Of a stretch of 64,000 nt of DNA, positions 45,072 to 54,994 are shown one piece after another. The translations under genes were made by a program, and so were the position numbers. Location: contig CAAFXE010000333.1 in assembly GCA_900766915.1 (NCBI GenBank), positions 5,461 to 69,460 on the forward strand. Reading direction: 5' to 3'. This DNA is from Lachnospiraceae bacterium. Lineage in GTDB: Bacteria > Bacillota > Clostridia > Lachnospirales > Lachnospiraceae. Numbering within the stretch: the stretch's first letter is position 1; each line of letters begins with the position of its first letter. The notes beneath the pieces are model-generated. The model did not search any database. It had not been told where the DNA came from and saw only the letters and a list, made by a program, of their open reading frames with translations.

Positions 45072-46820
45072 TTAAAAATCCAGATAAGCACCTTTCATGG
45101 GGCTTACCGCATGTTCACTGAACAGGCGAAGGGTACCGCGTTTATAACGGATCTCTCTAGGCTTCCATTTTTTCTTTCTCTCTGCCAGAATCTCGTCAAT
45201 CTCTTCAGGCGTCTTTCTTTCACCACGAACACCGATGATATTAAGCTTTCTTTCCATCACATCGATCTCAATGAGATCCCCTTCTTCAACCAGGGCGATA
45301 GGGCCTCCGTCTGCTGCTTCCGGGCTGCAGTGTCCGATAACCGGGCCTGTAGATGCACCGGAAAAGCGCCCGTCTGTGATCAGGGCAATGCTGCGGCCTA
45401 ATTCCTTGTCGCTGCTGATAGCTTCCGATGTATAGAACATTTCCGGCATTCCGCTTCCTTTTGGTCCTTCATATCGGATAAATACCGCATCCCCTTTTTC
45501 CACTTTGTGCTTTAAGACTGCATCCAGACATTCTTCCTCACTGTCAAAAGGTTTTGCACGAAGGACTGCCTTGAACATTTCCGTAGGACAAGCAGTATGT
45601 TTAATGACTGCACCCTCCGGAGCAAGGTTTCCACGAAGGATTGCAATACTTCCGTCTGTACCAATGGCCTGGTCATAAGGACGTACAATGTCTTCTCTTG
45701 TGAGGGATACTCCATATCTTTCATTAAACTCATGGAGCCATTTTTCGCATCTCTCATAATAACCGTTTGCCTTTAATTCGGCAAGGTTTTCACCTAATGT
45801 TTTTCCTGTCACTGTCATGACATCAAGATGTAAATGTTCTTTGATCTCTTCCATGATAGCCGGAACACCTCCAGCATAATAGAAGCATTCAGCCGGCCAC
45901 TGTCCAGCCGGACGAACATTCAAAAGATATCTTGCATTTCTGTGGAGGCGGTCAAAGGTATCTCCTGTGATCTCAATTCCAAGCTCGTGGGCAATGGCAG
46001 GGATATGAAGGAGACAGTTTGTGCTTCCGGATACTGCTGCGTGAACTAAAATCGCGTTTTCAAAGCTTTCCATGGTGACAATGTCGCTTGGACGCATATT
46101 ATCCATAGTTGTAAGCTTCACAGCCAGCTTTCCTGCTTCACGGGCATAGTTTAAAAGATCCGGGCTTGTTGCAGGCATCAGGGCACTTCCCGGAAGTGCA
46201 AGTCCCAATGCTTCTGCCATGATCTGCATGGTGGAGGCAGTTCCGATAAAGGAGCATGCTCCGCAGCTTGGACATGCATTGTGCTTTGCCCAGTTTAATT
46301 TATTTTCGTCAATCTCGCCTCTCTGGAATTTGGCACTGTACATACCAAGCTGTTCCAATGTCAGCATATCCGGTCCCGCATTCATGGTTCCGCCCGGAAC
46401 TACTACCGACGGGATATTCACACGGCATAAGCCCATCAGTGCTGCCGGCATTCCTTTGTCACAGCTTGCCAAAAATACTCCGGCATCAAAAGGGGTAGCA
46501 CATGCCTGGATCTCGATCATATTGGTGATCATTTCACGGCTGGCAAGGCTAAAGTTAATTCCATCGGTTCCCTGGCTTTCACCGTCGCACATATCGGTGC
46601 AGTAATATCTTGCTCCAAAGCCTCCGGCTTCGGCAACCCCTTTTCTGACCTCATCCACCAGAACATTCAAATGTCCGCTTCCGGGGTGACTGTCTCCAAA
46701 AGTACTTTCAATAAAAATCTGCGGCTTTGACAGATCCTCCGGCTTCCATCCGGTTCCAATTCTAAGTGGATCTAACTCCGGTGCAAGCTTACGCATTTCC
46801 TGACTCATTAAACAACTCAT
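45072..46820 (-). CDS. IlvD/Edd-family dehydratase, probably for a sugar acid
   Basis: 582 residues. Fe-S dependent dehydratase. Cluster cysteines are seen in ASCDKGMPAALMG and NACPSCGACSFIGTASTMQ, and the C-terminal signature in DGRFSGASTGPVIGHCSPEA. Dihydroxy-acid dehydratase (ilvD) is the default name, but the gene sits with a GntP-type permease, a FadR regulator and a glycerate kinase, and the sequence PEAADGGPIALVEEGD fits the sugar-acid branch; 6-phosphogluconate-free gluconate or another aldonate is a likely substrate. AAGGG lies 8 nt before the ATG. Confidence 0.8.
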   Translation of the reverse strand: MSCLMSQEMRKLAPELDPLRIGTGWKPEDLSKPQIFIESTFGDSHPGSGHLNVLVDEVRKGVAEAGGFGARYYCTDMCDGESQGTDGINFSLASREMITNMIEIQACATPFDAGVFLASCDKGMPAALMGLCRVNIPSVVVPGGTMNAGPDMLTLEQLGMYSAKFQRGEIDENKLNWAKHNACPSCGACSFIGTASTMQIMAEALGLALPGSALMPATSPDLLNYAREAGKLAVKLTTMDNMRPSDIVTMESFENAILVHAAVSGSTNCLLHIPAIAHELGIEITGDTFDRLHRNARYLLNVRPAGQWPAECFYYAGGVPAIMEEIKEHLHLDVMTVTGKTLGENLAELKANGYYERCEKWLHEFNERYGVSLTREDIVRPYDQAIGTDGSIAILRGNLAPEGAVIKHTACPTEMFKAVLRAKPFDSEEECLDAVLKHKVEKGDAVFIRYEGPKGSGMPEMFYTSEAISSDKELGRSIALITDGRFSGASTGPVIGHCSPEAADGGPIALVEEGDLIEIDVMERKLNIIGVRGERKTPEEIDEILAERKKKWKPREIRYKRGTLRLFSEHAVSPMKGAYLDF

Positions 46821-46910
46821 ACAACAAACCCTTTCGTATCTGTTCAGTACCTTCCGGACAGTGATATCTAAACAGTTACATCCTTTCTTCTATTTATCAA
46901 AACTTTTCTT

Positions 46911-48257
46911 CTATGCAAAGAAGGAAATGATCAGTGCTACTACAAATCCGGTAGTACCTACCAATGTTTCCATAATGGTCCATGTTTTCAGTGTAGTCTT
47001 TTCATCTAATCCAATCAGGGACTTTACAAGCCAGAAACCGGAATCATTAAAGTGGGAGCAAACTGTTGCACCACCTGCTACTGCTGCAGTCACACATGCA
47101 AGGTATAATGGGGAGCATGCTGAAATTCCCGGGATGGCTGCTACGATTCCTGCTGCCATAGTCATGGCAACGGTTGCGGAACCAACACAGATACGAACCA
47201 TCGCTGCAATGATAAATGCAAGTACTACCAGTGGAAGATTCATAGAAGCTACTGCATTACCGATCACTTCACCAAGTCCTGAATACTGGAGTGTATAACG
47301 AAGAACACCACCACATGCTGTTACCAAAAGGATCATGCCTGTTGGTTCCAGAGATTTTGTCATAACCTTTTCCAGTTCCTGCATACTATATCCATGTTTT
47401 AAACCAAGAAGAAGCATTGCTGCAACGGTAGCGATCAACAGAGCCACAAATGGTTCTCCAAGGAAATCAAATACAGGTTTTACTGCTGAAAGTGCCGGTA
47501 CAACACCTGCCACAGATTTCATAATGATCAGTACCAGAGGAATCAAAATAATACCAACAATTGTCCAGAATTTCGGAAGCTTGGATTCATCATAATCTGC
47601 CTGATTCATTACATGCTCCGGAACAGGAATGTGATATTTGCTTCCACAGATGGAACCCCAGACAGGTCCAGCTACGATCATAGCAAAAACACCACAGAAA
47701 ATACCTACCAAAATAACCCATCCAAGATCAACACCCAGCATATTTGCTACCAGGATCGGCCCCGGTGTAGGTGGAATAAATGCATGACCTACTGCAAGTC
47801 CTGCCAGCAGCGGAATCGCATAGAATAAGGAAGAACGTTTTGTTTTTTTTGCAAGGGAGAATGCCAGTGGGATCAAAATGATCAATCCGGCGTCAAAGAA
47901 TACCGGCATTGCAATGATCAGACCTGTAATTCCAAGTGCCCATGCTGCCTTTTTGTCTCCGAACCATTTTACCATGGAAACCGCCAGTGTCTGTGCACCA
48001 CCGGATACCTCCAGGATGGCACCAAACATGGAACCTAAGCCTACCAGCAATGCAATACCCTTTAAAGTATTACCGATACCGTCATTGACTGCTGTAACAA
48101 TATCAGTCATCGGCATTCCTCCGATGAGACCAATGGAAATGGCTCCTACCAGAATTGAGATCATGGCGTGAACCTTAAATTTAATAATGAGAACCAATAA
48201 AATGGCCAGCCCTATGATAGCTGCAAATATTAGACGTGTTGGATCTAAAGCTGTCAT
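46911..48257 (-). CDS. GntP-family gluconate/sugar acid permease
   Basis: 448 residues, about 12-14 helices. Proton-driven uptake of gluconate-type acids. It starts ALDPTRLIFAAIIGLAILLV; conserved PTPGPILVANMLGVDLG near 170 and VCSHFNDSGFWLVKSLIGLD near 405 are characteristic. Promoter and two operators lie just upstream (48305-48374). Together with the dehydratase behind it (90 bp) it makes the uptake-plus-first-step pair. Confidence 0.92.
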   Translation of the reverse strand: MTALDPTRLIFAAIIGLAILLVLIIKFKVHAMISILVGAISIGLIGGMPMTDIVTAVNDGIGNTLKGIALLVGLGSMFGAILEVSGGAQTLAVSMVKWFGDKKAAWALGITGLIIAMPVFFDAGLIILIPLAFSLAKKTKRSSLFYAIPLLAGLAVGHAFIPPTPGPILVANMLGVDLGWVILVGIFCGVFAMIVAGPVWGSICGSKYHIPVPEHVMNQADYDESKLPKFWTIVGIILIPLVLIIMKSVAGVVPALSAVKPVFDFLGEPFVALLIATVAAMLLLGLKHGYSMQELEKVMTKSLEPTGMILLVTACGGVLRYTLQYSGLGEVIGNAVASMNLPLVVLAFIIAAMVRICVGSATVAMTMAAGIVAAIPGISACSPLYLACVTAAVAGGATVCSHFNDSGFWLVKSLIGLDEKTTLKTWTIMETLVGTTGFVVALIISFFA

Positions 48258-48304
48258 ATGTTTTACTCTCCTTTACTTATATACCTTCTTAAATAACATT
48301 CTTT

Positions 48305-48374
48305 CATCGGACGTCTGATGTTTTATGGTCTTATTATATATTTTCCTTTCATATTTCGTCAATACATCTGATGT
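48305..48374 (-). promoter_or_regulatory. gntP promoter flanked by two FadR-type operators
   Basis: On the minus strand: TTGACG (48362-48357), 18-bp spacer, TATAAT (48338-48333). ACATCTGATGT (48364-48374) touches the -35 box; CATCGGACGTCTGATG (48305-48320) lies just after the -10 box. Both are palindromes with ATC/GAT ends, good candidate sites for the regulator encoded next. Confidence 0.75.
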
Positions 48375-48407
48375 TATGTTCTTTCGTTTCTCTTTATTGT
48401 ACAAAAA

Positions 48408-48443
48408 AAGGAGAGGTATTTTTGTACATAAATACTTCTCCTT
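48408..48443 (-). terminator. Terminator of the FadR-type regulator gene
   Basis: AAGGAGAGGTATTT (48408-48421) and AAATACTTCTCCTT (48430-48443), followed on the minus strand by TTTTTTT. Confidence 0.9.
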
Positions 48444-48499
48444 CTTGTCACTTTCACCAAATTTGAGTCTTGTTTTTTGACATCCTCGGAAAACAGTTT

Positions 48500-49213
48500 C
48501 TAATCGTCCGATGTTTTCTGGTCAGCCATCATTTTCAGAAGTGCCTGTCTGTTATAGGTCAGATGAGTAATCATGGCACATTTTGCACCAATGGAGTCTC
48601 TGGCCAGTATGGCATCTGTGATGGCACGATGGGTCTCAATGGTCTCTCTCATTAAAGTACGATGGGTCAGGTTCGCAAAGGTCATGACTGCAGAGTTGAT
48701 AATGGGCATCAGAATTTCCACCACTTCATTCTTACTGCACCCTGCAATACAGGTATGAAAGTCAATATCCTTTGGAATATGGTTCTTTCCGCTAAGGTAA
48801 GTCTCTTCCGTCTCGTCACATAATTGTTTTAATTGCACCAGTTCCTCTTCTGTGGCATTTTTTGCAGCATTGGCTGCAATCTCCGGCTCCAGCATGAGAC
48901 GCACTTCAAACAGATCCAGTGCCAGCTTGAATTTATCCTTCTGTTTGGAGAGACCCAACGGGTCATTTTCCACGGAATTTGTATTGATTACATAGGTTCC
49001 CGAACCCCTTCGGACTTCCAGGACCCCTTTGGAAACCAGACCCTTTACCGCTTCCCGGATGGTACTTCGGCCTACGCCAAACATTTCAGCCAATTCAAAT
49101 TCATTAGGAATCTTTTCTCCGATTTCCACCGGCTGCTCCCATATATATTTCATCAGCTCGTCTTCGATCTGACTTCCTAACAGACGGTTATCCAATTTCC
49201 TGGTTTGATACAT
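48500..49213 (-). CDS. FadR-subfamily GntR regulator
   Basis: 237 residues. N-terminal wHTH: IPNEFELAEMFGVGRSTIRE, then AVKGLVSKGVLEVRRGSGTY. The C-terminal all-helical FCD domain (about 90-230) has the metal/ligand His and Asp residues (DIDFHTCIAGCSKN, THRTLMRETIETHRAITDAI). Such regulators sense sugar acids or their products. It probably represses the gntP-dehydratase operon (operators 48305-48374) and itself (operator 49243-49257). Confidence 0.93.
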   Translation of the reverse strand: MYQTRKLDNRLLGSQIEDELMKYIWEQPVEIGEKIPNEFELAEMFGVGRSTIREAVKGLVSKGVLEVRRGSGTYVINTNSVENDPLGLSKQKDKFKLALDLFEVRLMLEPEIAANAAKNATEEELVQLKQLCDETEETYLSGKNHIPKDIDFHTCIAGCSKNEVVEILMPIINSAVMTFANLTHRTLMRETIETHRAITDAILARDSIGAKCAMITHLTYNRQALLKMMADQKTSDD

Positions 49214-49242
49214 TTCTACGCCTCGATTTCTCTGATTTGTTC

Positions 49243-49257
49243 AGACGTCATACGTCT
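49243..49257. promoter_or_regulatory. Candidate autoregulatory operator of the FadR-type gene
   Basis: AGACGT-CAT-ACGTCT, a perfect 6-bp inverted repeat 30 bp upstream of the regulator's start, sharing GACGTC/ACGTC with the site at 48305. Confidence 0.6.
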
Positions 49258-49307
49258 TTTTTATTATATGAAATGCTGTTTTTGATGTCAAGGCAGAGTA
49301 ATGGAGG

Positions 49308-50540
49308 TTATCTTTTAATCAGAAGCACCGCCACATCATTCACATTCGTTCCGGTCGCCCCGGTTACAATGAGCCCTCCAGTTTTTTCCAGTGCATGATA
49401 GGCATCATTTTCTTCCAGTACCTGATAGATATCTACCCCCATATTTGCAAGGCGTTCCTTTGTCGTTCCGTCGCAATATCCTCCTGCTGCATCGGTAGGC
49501 CCATCGGTACCGTCACTGCCCACACTGAATACTGCGGTATTTTCCATTCCCGCAATATATTCGCCACAGGCCAATGCCAGTTCCTGATTTCTTCCTCCCT
49601 TGCCTTTTCCCTTTAAACGAACGATCGTCTCGCCACCGGCAAGAAAGGCCATGCTTTTTTCACTGCTGCCATAAGTTCTGGCAATGGATCCTAAGAATGC
49701 CCCGGCCTGTTTCGCTTCGCAATCAAGCTGGTCTGTCAGCAGTACCGGCTCATATCCAAGCTCCAGACATGCATCTGCCGCCGCTTTACAAAGTTCTCTT
49801 ACACTGCCGGTAATCACGGTTTCTACATTTTCCAGTACTTTTGGAGTCTCCTGCTTCATACATTCCCATGCATGGTTGCTGAATTTTAACTGATATTTTT
49901 TCGCGATGTGCATAGCATCTTCACAGGTAGAACTATCCGGATAAGCCGGTCCGGAAGCGATCATATCTAGCGGATTCCCTAAAATATCACTCAAAACAAT
50001 GCTGTACACTTTTGCGGGAAAGCAGCTTTTTGCAAACTTTCCTCCTTTGACCGCAGAAATTCTCTTGCGGATCGTATTCATTTCCACAATATCTGCACCG
50101 CAGGAGAGCAGCTGTTTCGTAATATCCGCAAGCTCCGTCTCTTCAATCATCGGCTTTTCAAACAGCGCACTTCCGCCACCGGAAACGAGAAACAGCACCA
50201 CATCTTCTTTCTTTAAATCACTTACCAATTTTAGTGCAGCCTCCGTTGCACGGAAGGAATTTTGATCCGGTACAGGATGTCCGGCCTCATAGCAGACCAT
50301 ATGGGGGATTTCTCCCTTTACATGATCATATTTGGTAATGACAACACCTGCCTTAATCTTGTCACCTAAAACCTGTCCTGCCGCCTTCGCCATCTGCCAT
50401 CCGGCTTTTCCAATGGAAACTACATAAATATCCGATGTCCCGAAATCTTTTCCAGCAATAGCTCGGCAAACAGCCTCGTCCGGAAGCACTTTTTCTATGG
50501 CTTTTTTTACAATATAATCTGCATCTTTTCGTAAATTCAA
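49308..50540 (-). CDS. Glycerate 2-kinase (MOFRL family)
   Basis: 410 residues if it starts at TTG 50540, which has GGGAGG 7 nt upstream; the frame is open to 50564, but codons before 50540 contain that ribosome site. Phosphorylates D-glycerate to 2-phosphoglycerate. Motifs: VVSIGKAGWQMAKAAG, FLVSGGGSALFE near 125, GKGGRNQELALA near 320 and SVGSDGTDGPTDAAGG near 350, typical of the GckA/TtuD class rather than GlxK. It lies upstream of the FadR-type gene and fits glycerate release from sugar-acid breakdown. Confidence 0.9.
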   Translation of the reverse strand: MNLRKDADYIVKKAIEKVLPDEAVCRAIAGKDFGTSDIYVVSIGKAGWQMAKAAGQVLGDKIKAGVVITKYDHVKGEIPHMVCYEAGHPVPDQNSFRATEAALKLVSDLKKEDVVLFLVSGGGSALFEKPMIEETELADITKQLLSCGADIVEMNTIRKRISAVKGGKFAKSCFPAKVYSIVLSDILGNPLDMIASGPAYPDSSTCEDAMHIAKKYQLKFSNHAWECMKQETPKVLENVETVITGSVRELCKAAADACLELGYEPVLLTDQLDCEAKQAGAFLGSIARTYGSSEKSMAFLAGGETIVRLKGKGKGGRNQELALACGEYIAGMENTAVFSVGSDGTDGPTDAAGGYCDGTTKERLANMGVDIYQVLEENDAYHALEKTGGLIVTGATGTNVNDVAVLLIKR

Positions 50541-50614
50541 AGTGATACCTCCCTGTCCTGTCAATTTCAGATTCCGTTCTTTCGCAGCTATTTATTAACA
50601 TTTTGAAATATATC

Positions 50615-52168
50615 CTACAATCTCGTGGTCCACTGACTGCAGTCCCAAACTTCTGTTGCCAGTCCGTCATAAAAGTCCGGTTCATGGCATACCATGAGGA
50701 TGCTTCCCTTATAGTCCATCAGCGCACGCCTAAGCTCGTCCTTAGCATCCACGTCCAGATGGTTGGTAGGCTCGTCTAAAACCAAAAGATTGGTCTCCCG
50801 GTTGATGAGCTTACAAAGCCTTACCTTTGCCTGCTCGCCACCGCTAAGCACTTTTACCTTGCTCTCGATATGCTTGGTGGTAAGGCCGCATTTTGCAAGG
50901 GCGGAACGCACCTCATACTGGGTAAATCCCGGAAACTCCTGCCAGATCTCCTCGATACAGGTGGTCTGCACGTCCTGACTCATTTCCTGTTCAAAATAGC
51001 CAATGCTTAAATAATCCCCCAGAGTTACTTTTCCTTCCAAAGGATCGATGAGTCCCAGGATGCTCTTTAACAACGTTGTTTTTCCGATACCGTTGGCACC
51101 GGTCAGTACGATTTTCTTTCCCCGCTCCATTTCCAGGGTCAGTGGTTTTGATAACGGTTCATCATATCCGATGACAAGATTCTCTGTCTGGAAAATGTAT
51201 TTGGAAGGAACACGTGCTTCCCGAAAATGAAATTCCGGTTTTGGACGCTCCTGTGCCAGCTCGATCACATCCATCTTATCCAGCTTCTTCTGACGGGACA
51301 TGGCCATATTTCGTGTGGATACACGGGCTTTGTTTCTCGCCACAAAATCCTTCAAATCTGCGATCTCCTTCTGCTGCTTATTGTAAGCGGCTTCCAGCTG
51401 TGCCTTCTTCATGGCATAGACTTCCTGGAATTTATCATAGTCCCCCACATAGCGTTCCAGCTTCCGGTTGTCCATGTGATAGATCAGGTTAATGACACTG
51501 TTTAAGAACGGAATGTCATGAGAAATCAGAATAAATGCATTTTCATATTCATTTAAATATCGTTTCAGCCACTCAATATGTTCCACATCCAGATAGTTGG
51601 TAGGCTCGTCCAGAAGAAGAATGTCCGGTTTTTCCAAAAGAAGTTTCCCTAAAAGCACCTTGGTTCTCTGACCGCCGGATAGCTCCGACACATCTTTATC
51701 AAGGCCAATCTCTGCAAGCCCCAGGGCACGTCCCACTTCTTCTACCTTGGAATCGATCATGTAAAAATCGTGGGCAGATAGAAGCTCCTGGATAACTCCG
51801 GTCTCTTCCATATAAACTGCCATTTCCTCGTCGGTAGCTTCTGCCATCTTTTCATACATTTCATTCATCTGCTGTTCCAGCTCAAAGAGGAACCCGAAGG
51901 CACTGGCCAGTACATCACGAATGGTCATTCCTTTTTCCAGTACAGTATGCTGATCCAAATATCCCACACGTACATTTTTTGACCATTCCACCTTGCCCTC
52001 ATCAGGCATCAGCTTCCCGGTAATAATATTCATAAAGGTGGATTTTCCTTCGCCATTGGCACCAATGAGACCAATGTGCTCTCCCTTCAGCAGCCGGAAG
52101 GAAACATCATCAAAAATTGCCCTGTCTCCAAAGCCATGGGTCAGGTGTTCTACATTTAAAATACTCAT
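50615..52168 (-). CDS. ABC-F family ATPase
   Basis: 517 residues, two ABC domains and no membrane part. Domain 1: [29 protein letters not shown]; domain 2: [29 protein letters not shown]. The linker between them (about 240-310) is charged and helical, as needed to reach the ribosomal E site. ABC-F proteins act on translation or give ribosome protection; which applies here cannot be read. It overlaps proA by 4 bp. Confidence 0.93.
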   Translation of the reverse strand: MSILNVEHLTHGFGDRAIFDDVSFRLLKGEHIGLIGANGEGKSTFMNIITGKLMPDEGKVEWSKNVRVGYLDQHTVLEKGMTIRDVLASAFGFLFELEQQMNEMYEKMAEATDEEMAVYMEETGVIQELLSAHDFYMIDSKVEEVGRALGLAEIGLDKDVSELSGGQRTKVLLGKLLLEKPDILLLDEPTNYLDVEHIEWLKRYLNEYENAFILISHDIPFLNSVINLIYHMDNRKLERYVGDYDKFQEVYAMKKAQLEAAYNKQQKEIADLKDFVARNKARVSTRNMAMSRQKKLDKMDVIELAQERPKPEFHFREARVPSKYIFQTENLVIGYDEPLSKPLTLEMERGKKIVLTGANGIGKTTLLKSILGLIDPLEGKVTLGDYLSIGYFEQEMSQDVQTTCIEEIWQEFPGFTQYEVRSALAKCGLTTKHIESKVKVLSGGEQAKVRLCKLINRETNLLVLDEPTNHLDVDAKDELRRALMDYKGSILMVCHEPDFYDGLATEVWDCSQWTTRL

Positions 52169-53406
52169 CGAATTTGTCCGTCTCCGTAAATCATATATTT
52201 ATAGCAGCAAAGCTCTTCCAGTCCCATAGGTCCTCTGGCATGAAGCTTCTGGGTGGAAATTCCCATCTCACAGCCCAGGCCAAATTCGCCGCCGTCGGTA
52301 AATCTGGTGGATGCATTGTGGTAAACTGCTGCACTGTCTACCGCCATCAGAAATCTTCTGGCTGTCTCTTCATTTTCCGTCACGATTGCTTCACTATGTC
52401 CGGTAGAATGCAGGGCAATGTGTCCAATGGCTTCCTCTACGCTGTCTACGATTTTTACAGCCAGAATGTAATCTAAGAATTCTGTATCAAAATCTTTTTC
52501 TGTAGCCTTCTTTCCTTCAATCACAGTGGCAGCCCTTTCATCGAGACGAAGCTCCACAGGATGCTCCCCTGCATCTAACACAGCCTTTAATTTTGGTAAG
52601 AATTTCTCAAAAATATCTTTATGTACGATCAGCACCTCTTCTGCATTACATACAGAAGGTCTGCTTGTCTTTGCATTTTTAATAATCTTTAATGCCTTTT
52701 CCTGATCGGCATCCCGGTCCACATAGACATGGCAGATGCCGGTTCCGGTCTGAATGCATGGTACCTTGGCATTTTCCGTACAGGCACGGATAAGTCCCGC
52801 GCCTCCTCTCGGGATCAGCAGATCCACATAACCTACCGCCGTCATAAGCTCTGTGGCAGATGCACGGGTCGTATCCTCCACAAGATTCACTGCGTGCTCG
52901 GAAATTCCTGCTTTCACAAGTCCTCTTTTCAGACATTTCACAATGGCCGATGCAGAACGGTAAGCTTCCTTTCCACCACGAAGCACACAGACATTGCCGC
53001 TTTTTAATGCCAATGCCGCAGCATCTGAAGTAACATTCGGTCTGCTCTCGTAAATAATGGCGATGACCCCCATGGCCACTGCTGTCTTTTCAATGACAAG
53101 ACCATTGGGACGCTCCACTCTCCTTAAAACTTTCCCCACAGGATCAGGAAGAAGTACTACTTCCCGGATTCCCTGGGCCATACCTTCGATCCTTTCTTCA
53201 GAAAGTGCCAGACGGTCCAGCATGACCTCAGAAATTGTTCCTTTGGCCGCTTCCAGGTCCTGTGCATTTGCAGCAAGGATTTCTTCTGTTCCCAAAAGGA
53301 GTTCCTCCGCCATGGCTTCCAAAGCCCTGTTTTTTGTTTCTGTACTGCTAAGCATGACGGAAGCTTTCGCTTCCTTTGCAAGTCTTAAAATTTCCTGTGT
53401 CGTCAT
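52165..53406 (-). CDS. proA: Gamma-glutamyl phosphate reductase
   Basis: 413 residues. Second step of proline synthesis, NADPH-dependent. The catalytic Cys lies in [12 protein letters not shown] near 258; [20 protein letters not shown] and [18 protein letters not shown] match the family. It sits 4 bp after proB and overlaps the ABC-F gene. The operon order is pepT-proC-proB-proA-abcF. Confidence 0.97.
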   Translation of the reverse strand: MTTQEILRLAKEAKASVMLSSTETKNRALEAMAEELLLGTEEILAANAQDLEAAKGTISEVMLDRLALSEERIEGMAQGIREVVLLPDPVGKVLRRVERPNGLVIEKTAVAMGVIAIIYESRPNVTSDAAALALKSGNVCVLRGGKEAYRSASAIVKCLKRGLVKAGISEHAVNLVEDTTRASATELMTAVGYVDLLIPRGGAGLIRACTENAKVPCIQTGTGICHVYVDRDADQEKALKIIKNAKTSRPSVCNAEEVLIVHKDIFEKFLPKLKAVLDAGEHPVELRLDERAATVIEGKKATEKDFDTEFLDYILAVKIVDSVEEAIGHIALHSTGHSEAIVTENEETARRFLMAVDSAAVYHNASTRFTDGGEFGLGCEMGISTQKLHARGPMGLEELCCYKYMIYGDGQIR

Positions 53407-53410
53407 CTTA

Positions 53411-54181
53411 TTACCTCTTTTTTCCGATAAACCTGGTGCCTACCGCTTCCCCTGCTACAATGTTGTACAGGATCTGAGGCTTACTTCCATTGGCAATGAC
53501 CATGTCACAGCCTGCAGCCGTCGCCATCTGTGCCGCCTGAAGCTTGGTGGCCATACCGCCGGTTCCCTGTTTGCTTCCCGCACCGCCTGCCAGCTTTAAG
53601 ATATCCTCTGTGATTTCTTCTACCACCGGAATCAGCTTTCCGTTTGGATCCTTATGGGGATCTGCGGTAAATAATCCATCAATGTCAGTAAGCAGAATCA
53701 CCAGATCTGCCTGAATGCTTTTTGCCACAATGGCTGATAACGTATCATTGTCACCAATCTCAATCTGGGCTGTGGAGACCGTATCGTTTTCATTAATGAT
53801 GGGAAAGGTTCCAAGCTCGATCAATCGTTTCAAGGTATTTTCGCAATTGGTTCGTCTCTTTTCATCCTCAATGTCGTCGCCGGTGAGAAGGATCTGTGCC
53901 ACCGTGTGATTATATTCTCCAAACAGCTTGTCATAGGTATACATCAGCTCACACTGACCCACCGCCGCAGCCGCCTGTTTGGTAGGCATATCCGATGGTT
54001 TTCCCGGAAGCATCAGCTTGCCTACACCCATTCCGATGGCGCCGGAAGATACCAGCACCATTTCATGTCCTGCATTTTTCAGATCACTCAACACCTTTAC
54101 CAGCATCTCCACCCGCTGGATATTTAATCTTCCCGTAGGATGTGCCAGGGTGGAAGTACCAACCTTTACTACAATTCTCAT
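53411..54181 (-). CDS. proB: Glutamate 5-kinase, short form without PUA domain
   Basis: 256 residues. First step of proline synthesis. The amino acid kinase fold is complete: [11 protein letters not shown] at the start, [13 protein letters not shown] near 45, INENDTVST near 140 and [17 protein letters not shown] near 205. The C-terminal PUA domain of the 367-residue E. coli enzyme is lacking, a known variation. Feedback-binding residues lie in the kinase domain. Confidence 0.96.
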   Translation of the reverse strand: MRIVVKVGTSTLAHPTGRLNIQRVEMLVKVLSDLKNAGHEMVLVSSGAIGMGVGKLMLPGKPSDMPTKQAAAAVGQCELMYTYDKLFGEYNHTVAQILLTGDDIEDEKRRTNCENTLKRLIELGTFPIINENDTVSTAQIEIGDNDTLSAIVAKSIQADLVILLTDIDGLFTADPHKDPNGKLIPVVEEITEDILKLAGGAGSKQGTGGMATKLQAAQMATAAGCDMVIANGSKPQILYNIVAGEAVGTRFIGKKR

Positions 54182-54184
54182 ATC

Positions 54185-54994
54185 CTATTTCTTTCCTAAC
54201 TCTTTTGTTTTTTCATAGGCTGCAGTGACTGCCTCAAACAGGCTGCTGCGAAAGCCTCTTTCTTCCAGTGCACGCACACCCTGAATGGTACTTCCTGCCG
54301 GGGAGCATACAGCATCCTTTAATGCACCCGGATGTTCACCGGTCTTTAATACCATCTCTGCAGAGCCTGCCAGCATCTGGGCTGCATATTCTATCGCCTT
54401 TGTTCTCGGAAGTCCGCATGCCACACCACCGTCTGCTAACGCCTCGATCATCATGTAAGCAAATGCGGGGCCACAGCCTGTTACCGCACTCCCTGCGTCG
54501 ATGAGATTTTCCGGCAATTCATCAAATCTTCCTGCCTCCTTCATCATATGAAGAAAGGTTACCATTTCATCCAAATGGGTCTTCATGCTGCAGTAGAGGA
54601 TCATTCCCTTCCCGATCGCTGCCGGTGTATTTGGCATCAGCCGGATCACTGGATAATGCCCTCCTGCCATTTCCTGAATGGTTTCCATGGTAAGACCTGC
54701 TGCCATGGTAACCAGCACAAACCTGTCTGCCCGACGTCTCAGTACCGGTGCAATTTCTTCTAAAACACCTTCCATCTTCTGAGGCTTTACTCCCAGAAAA
54801 ATGTACCGGCATTTTTCAGCTACTTCCTCGTTGAAGCTGACATTCGCATCACCCAATTCCTCGGACAGTCTTTCTGCCTTTCCGGAAGTTCTGTTAGATA
54901 AAAAAATCTGTTCCGGTGTGATCATATCTGATTTTGCAGCAGCCTTTGCAAGGGCACTGCCCATATTTCCGCATCCGATAAATCCAATGTTCAT
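54185..54994 (-). CDS. proC: Pyrroline-5-carboxylate reductase
   Basis: 269 residues. Last step of proline synthesis. N-terminal Rossmann motif IGFIGCGNMGSALAKAA; VIRLMPNTPAAIGKGM near 117; C-terminal DAVCSPAGSTIQGVRALEER near 228. The three pro genes thus form a full glutamate-to-proline route. It begins immediately after the pepT stop. Confidence 0.97.
   Translation of the reverse strand: MNIGFIGCGNMGSALAKAAAKSDMITPEQIFLSNRTSGKAERLSEELGDANVSFNEEVAEKCRYIFLGVKPQKMEGVLEEIAPVLRRRADRFVLVTMAAGLTMETIQEMAGGHYPVIRLMPNTPAAIGKGMILYCSMKTHLDEMVTFLHMMKEAGRFDELPENLIDAGSAVTGCGPAFAYMMIEALADGGVACGLPRTKAIEYAAQMLAGSAEMVLKTGEHPGALKDAVCSPAGSTIQGVRALEERGFRSSLFEAVTAAYEKTKELGKK

Noticed and set aside
44960..45091. 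N-terminal extension of the MATE protein
   Set aside because: Overlaps the end of the dehydratase gene and contains no family sequence; ATG 44959 gives the normal start.
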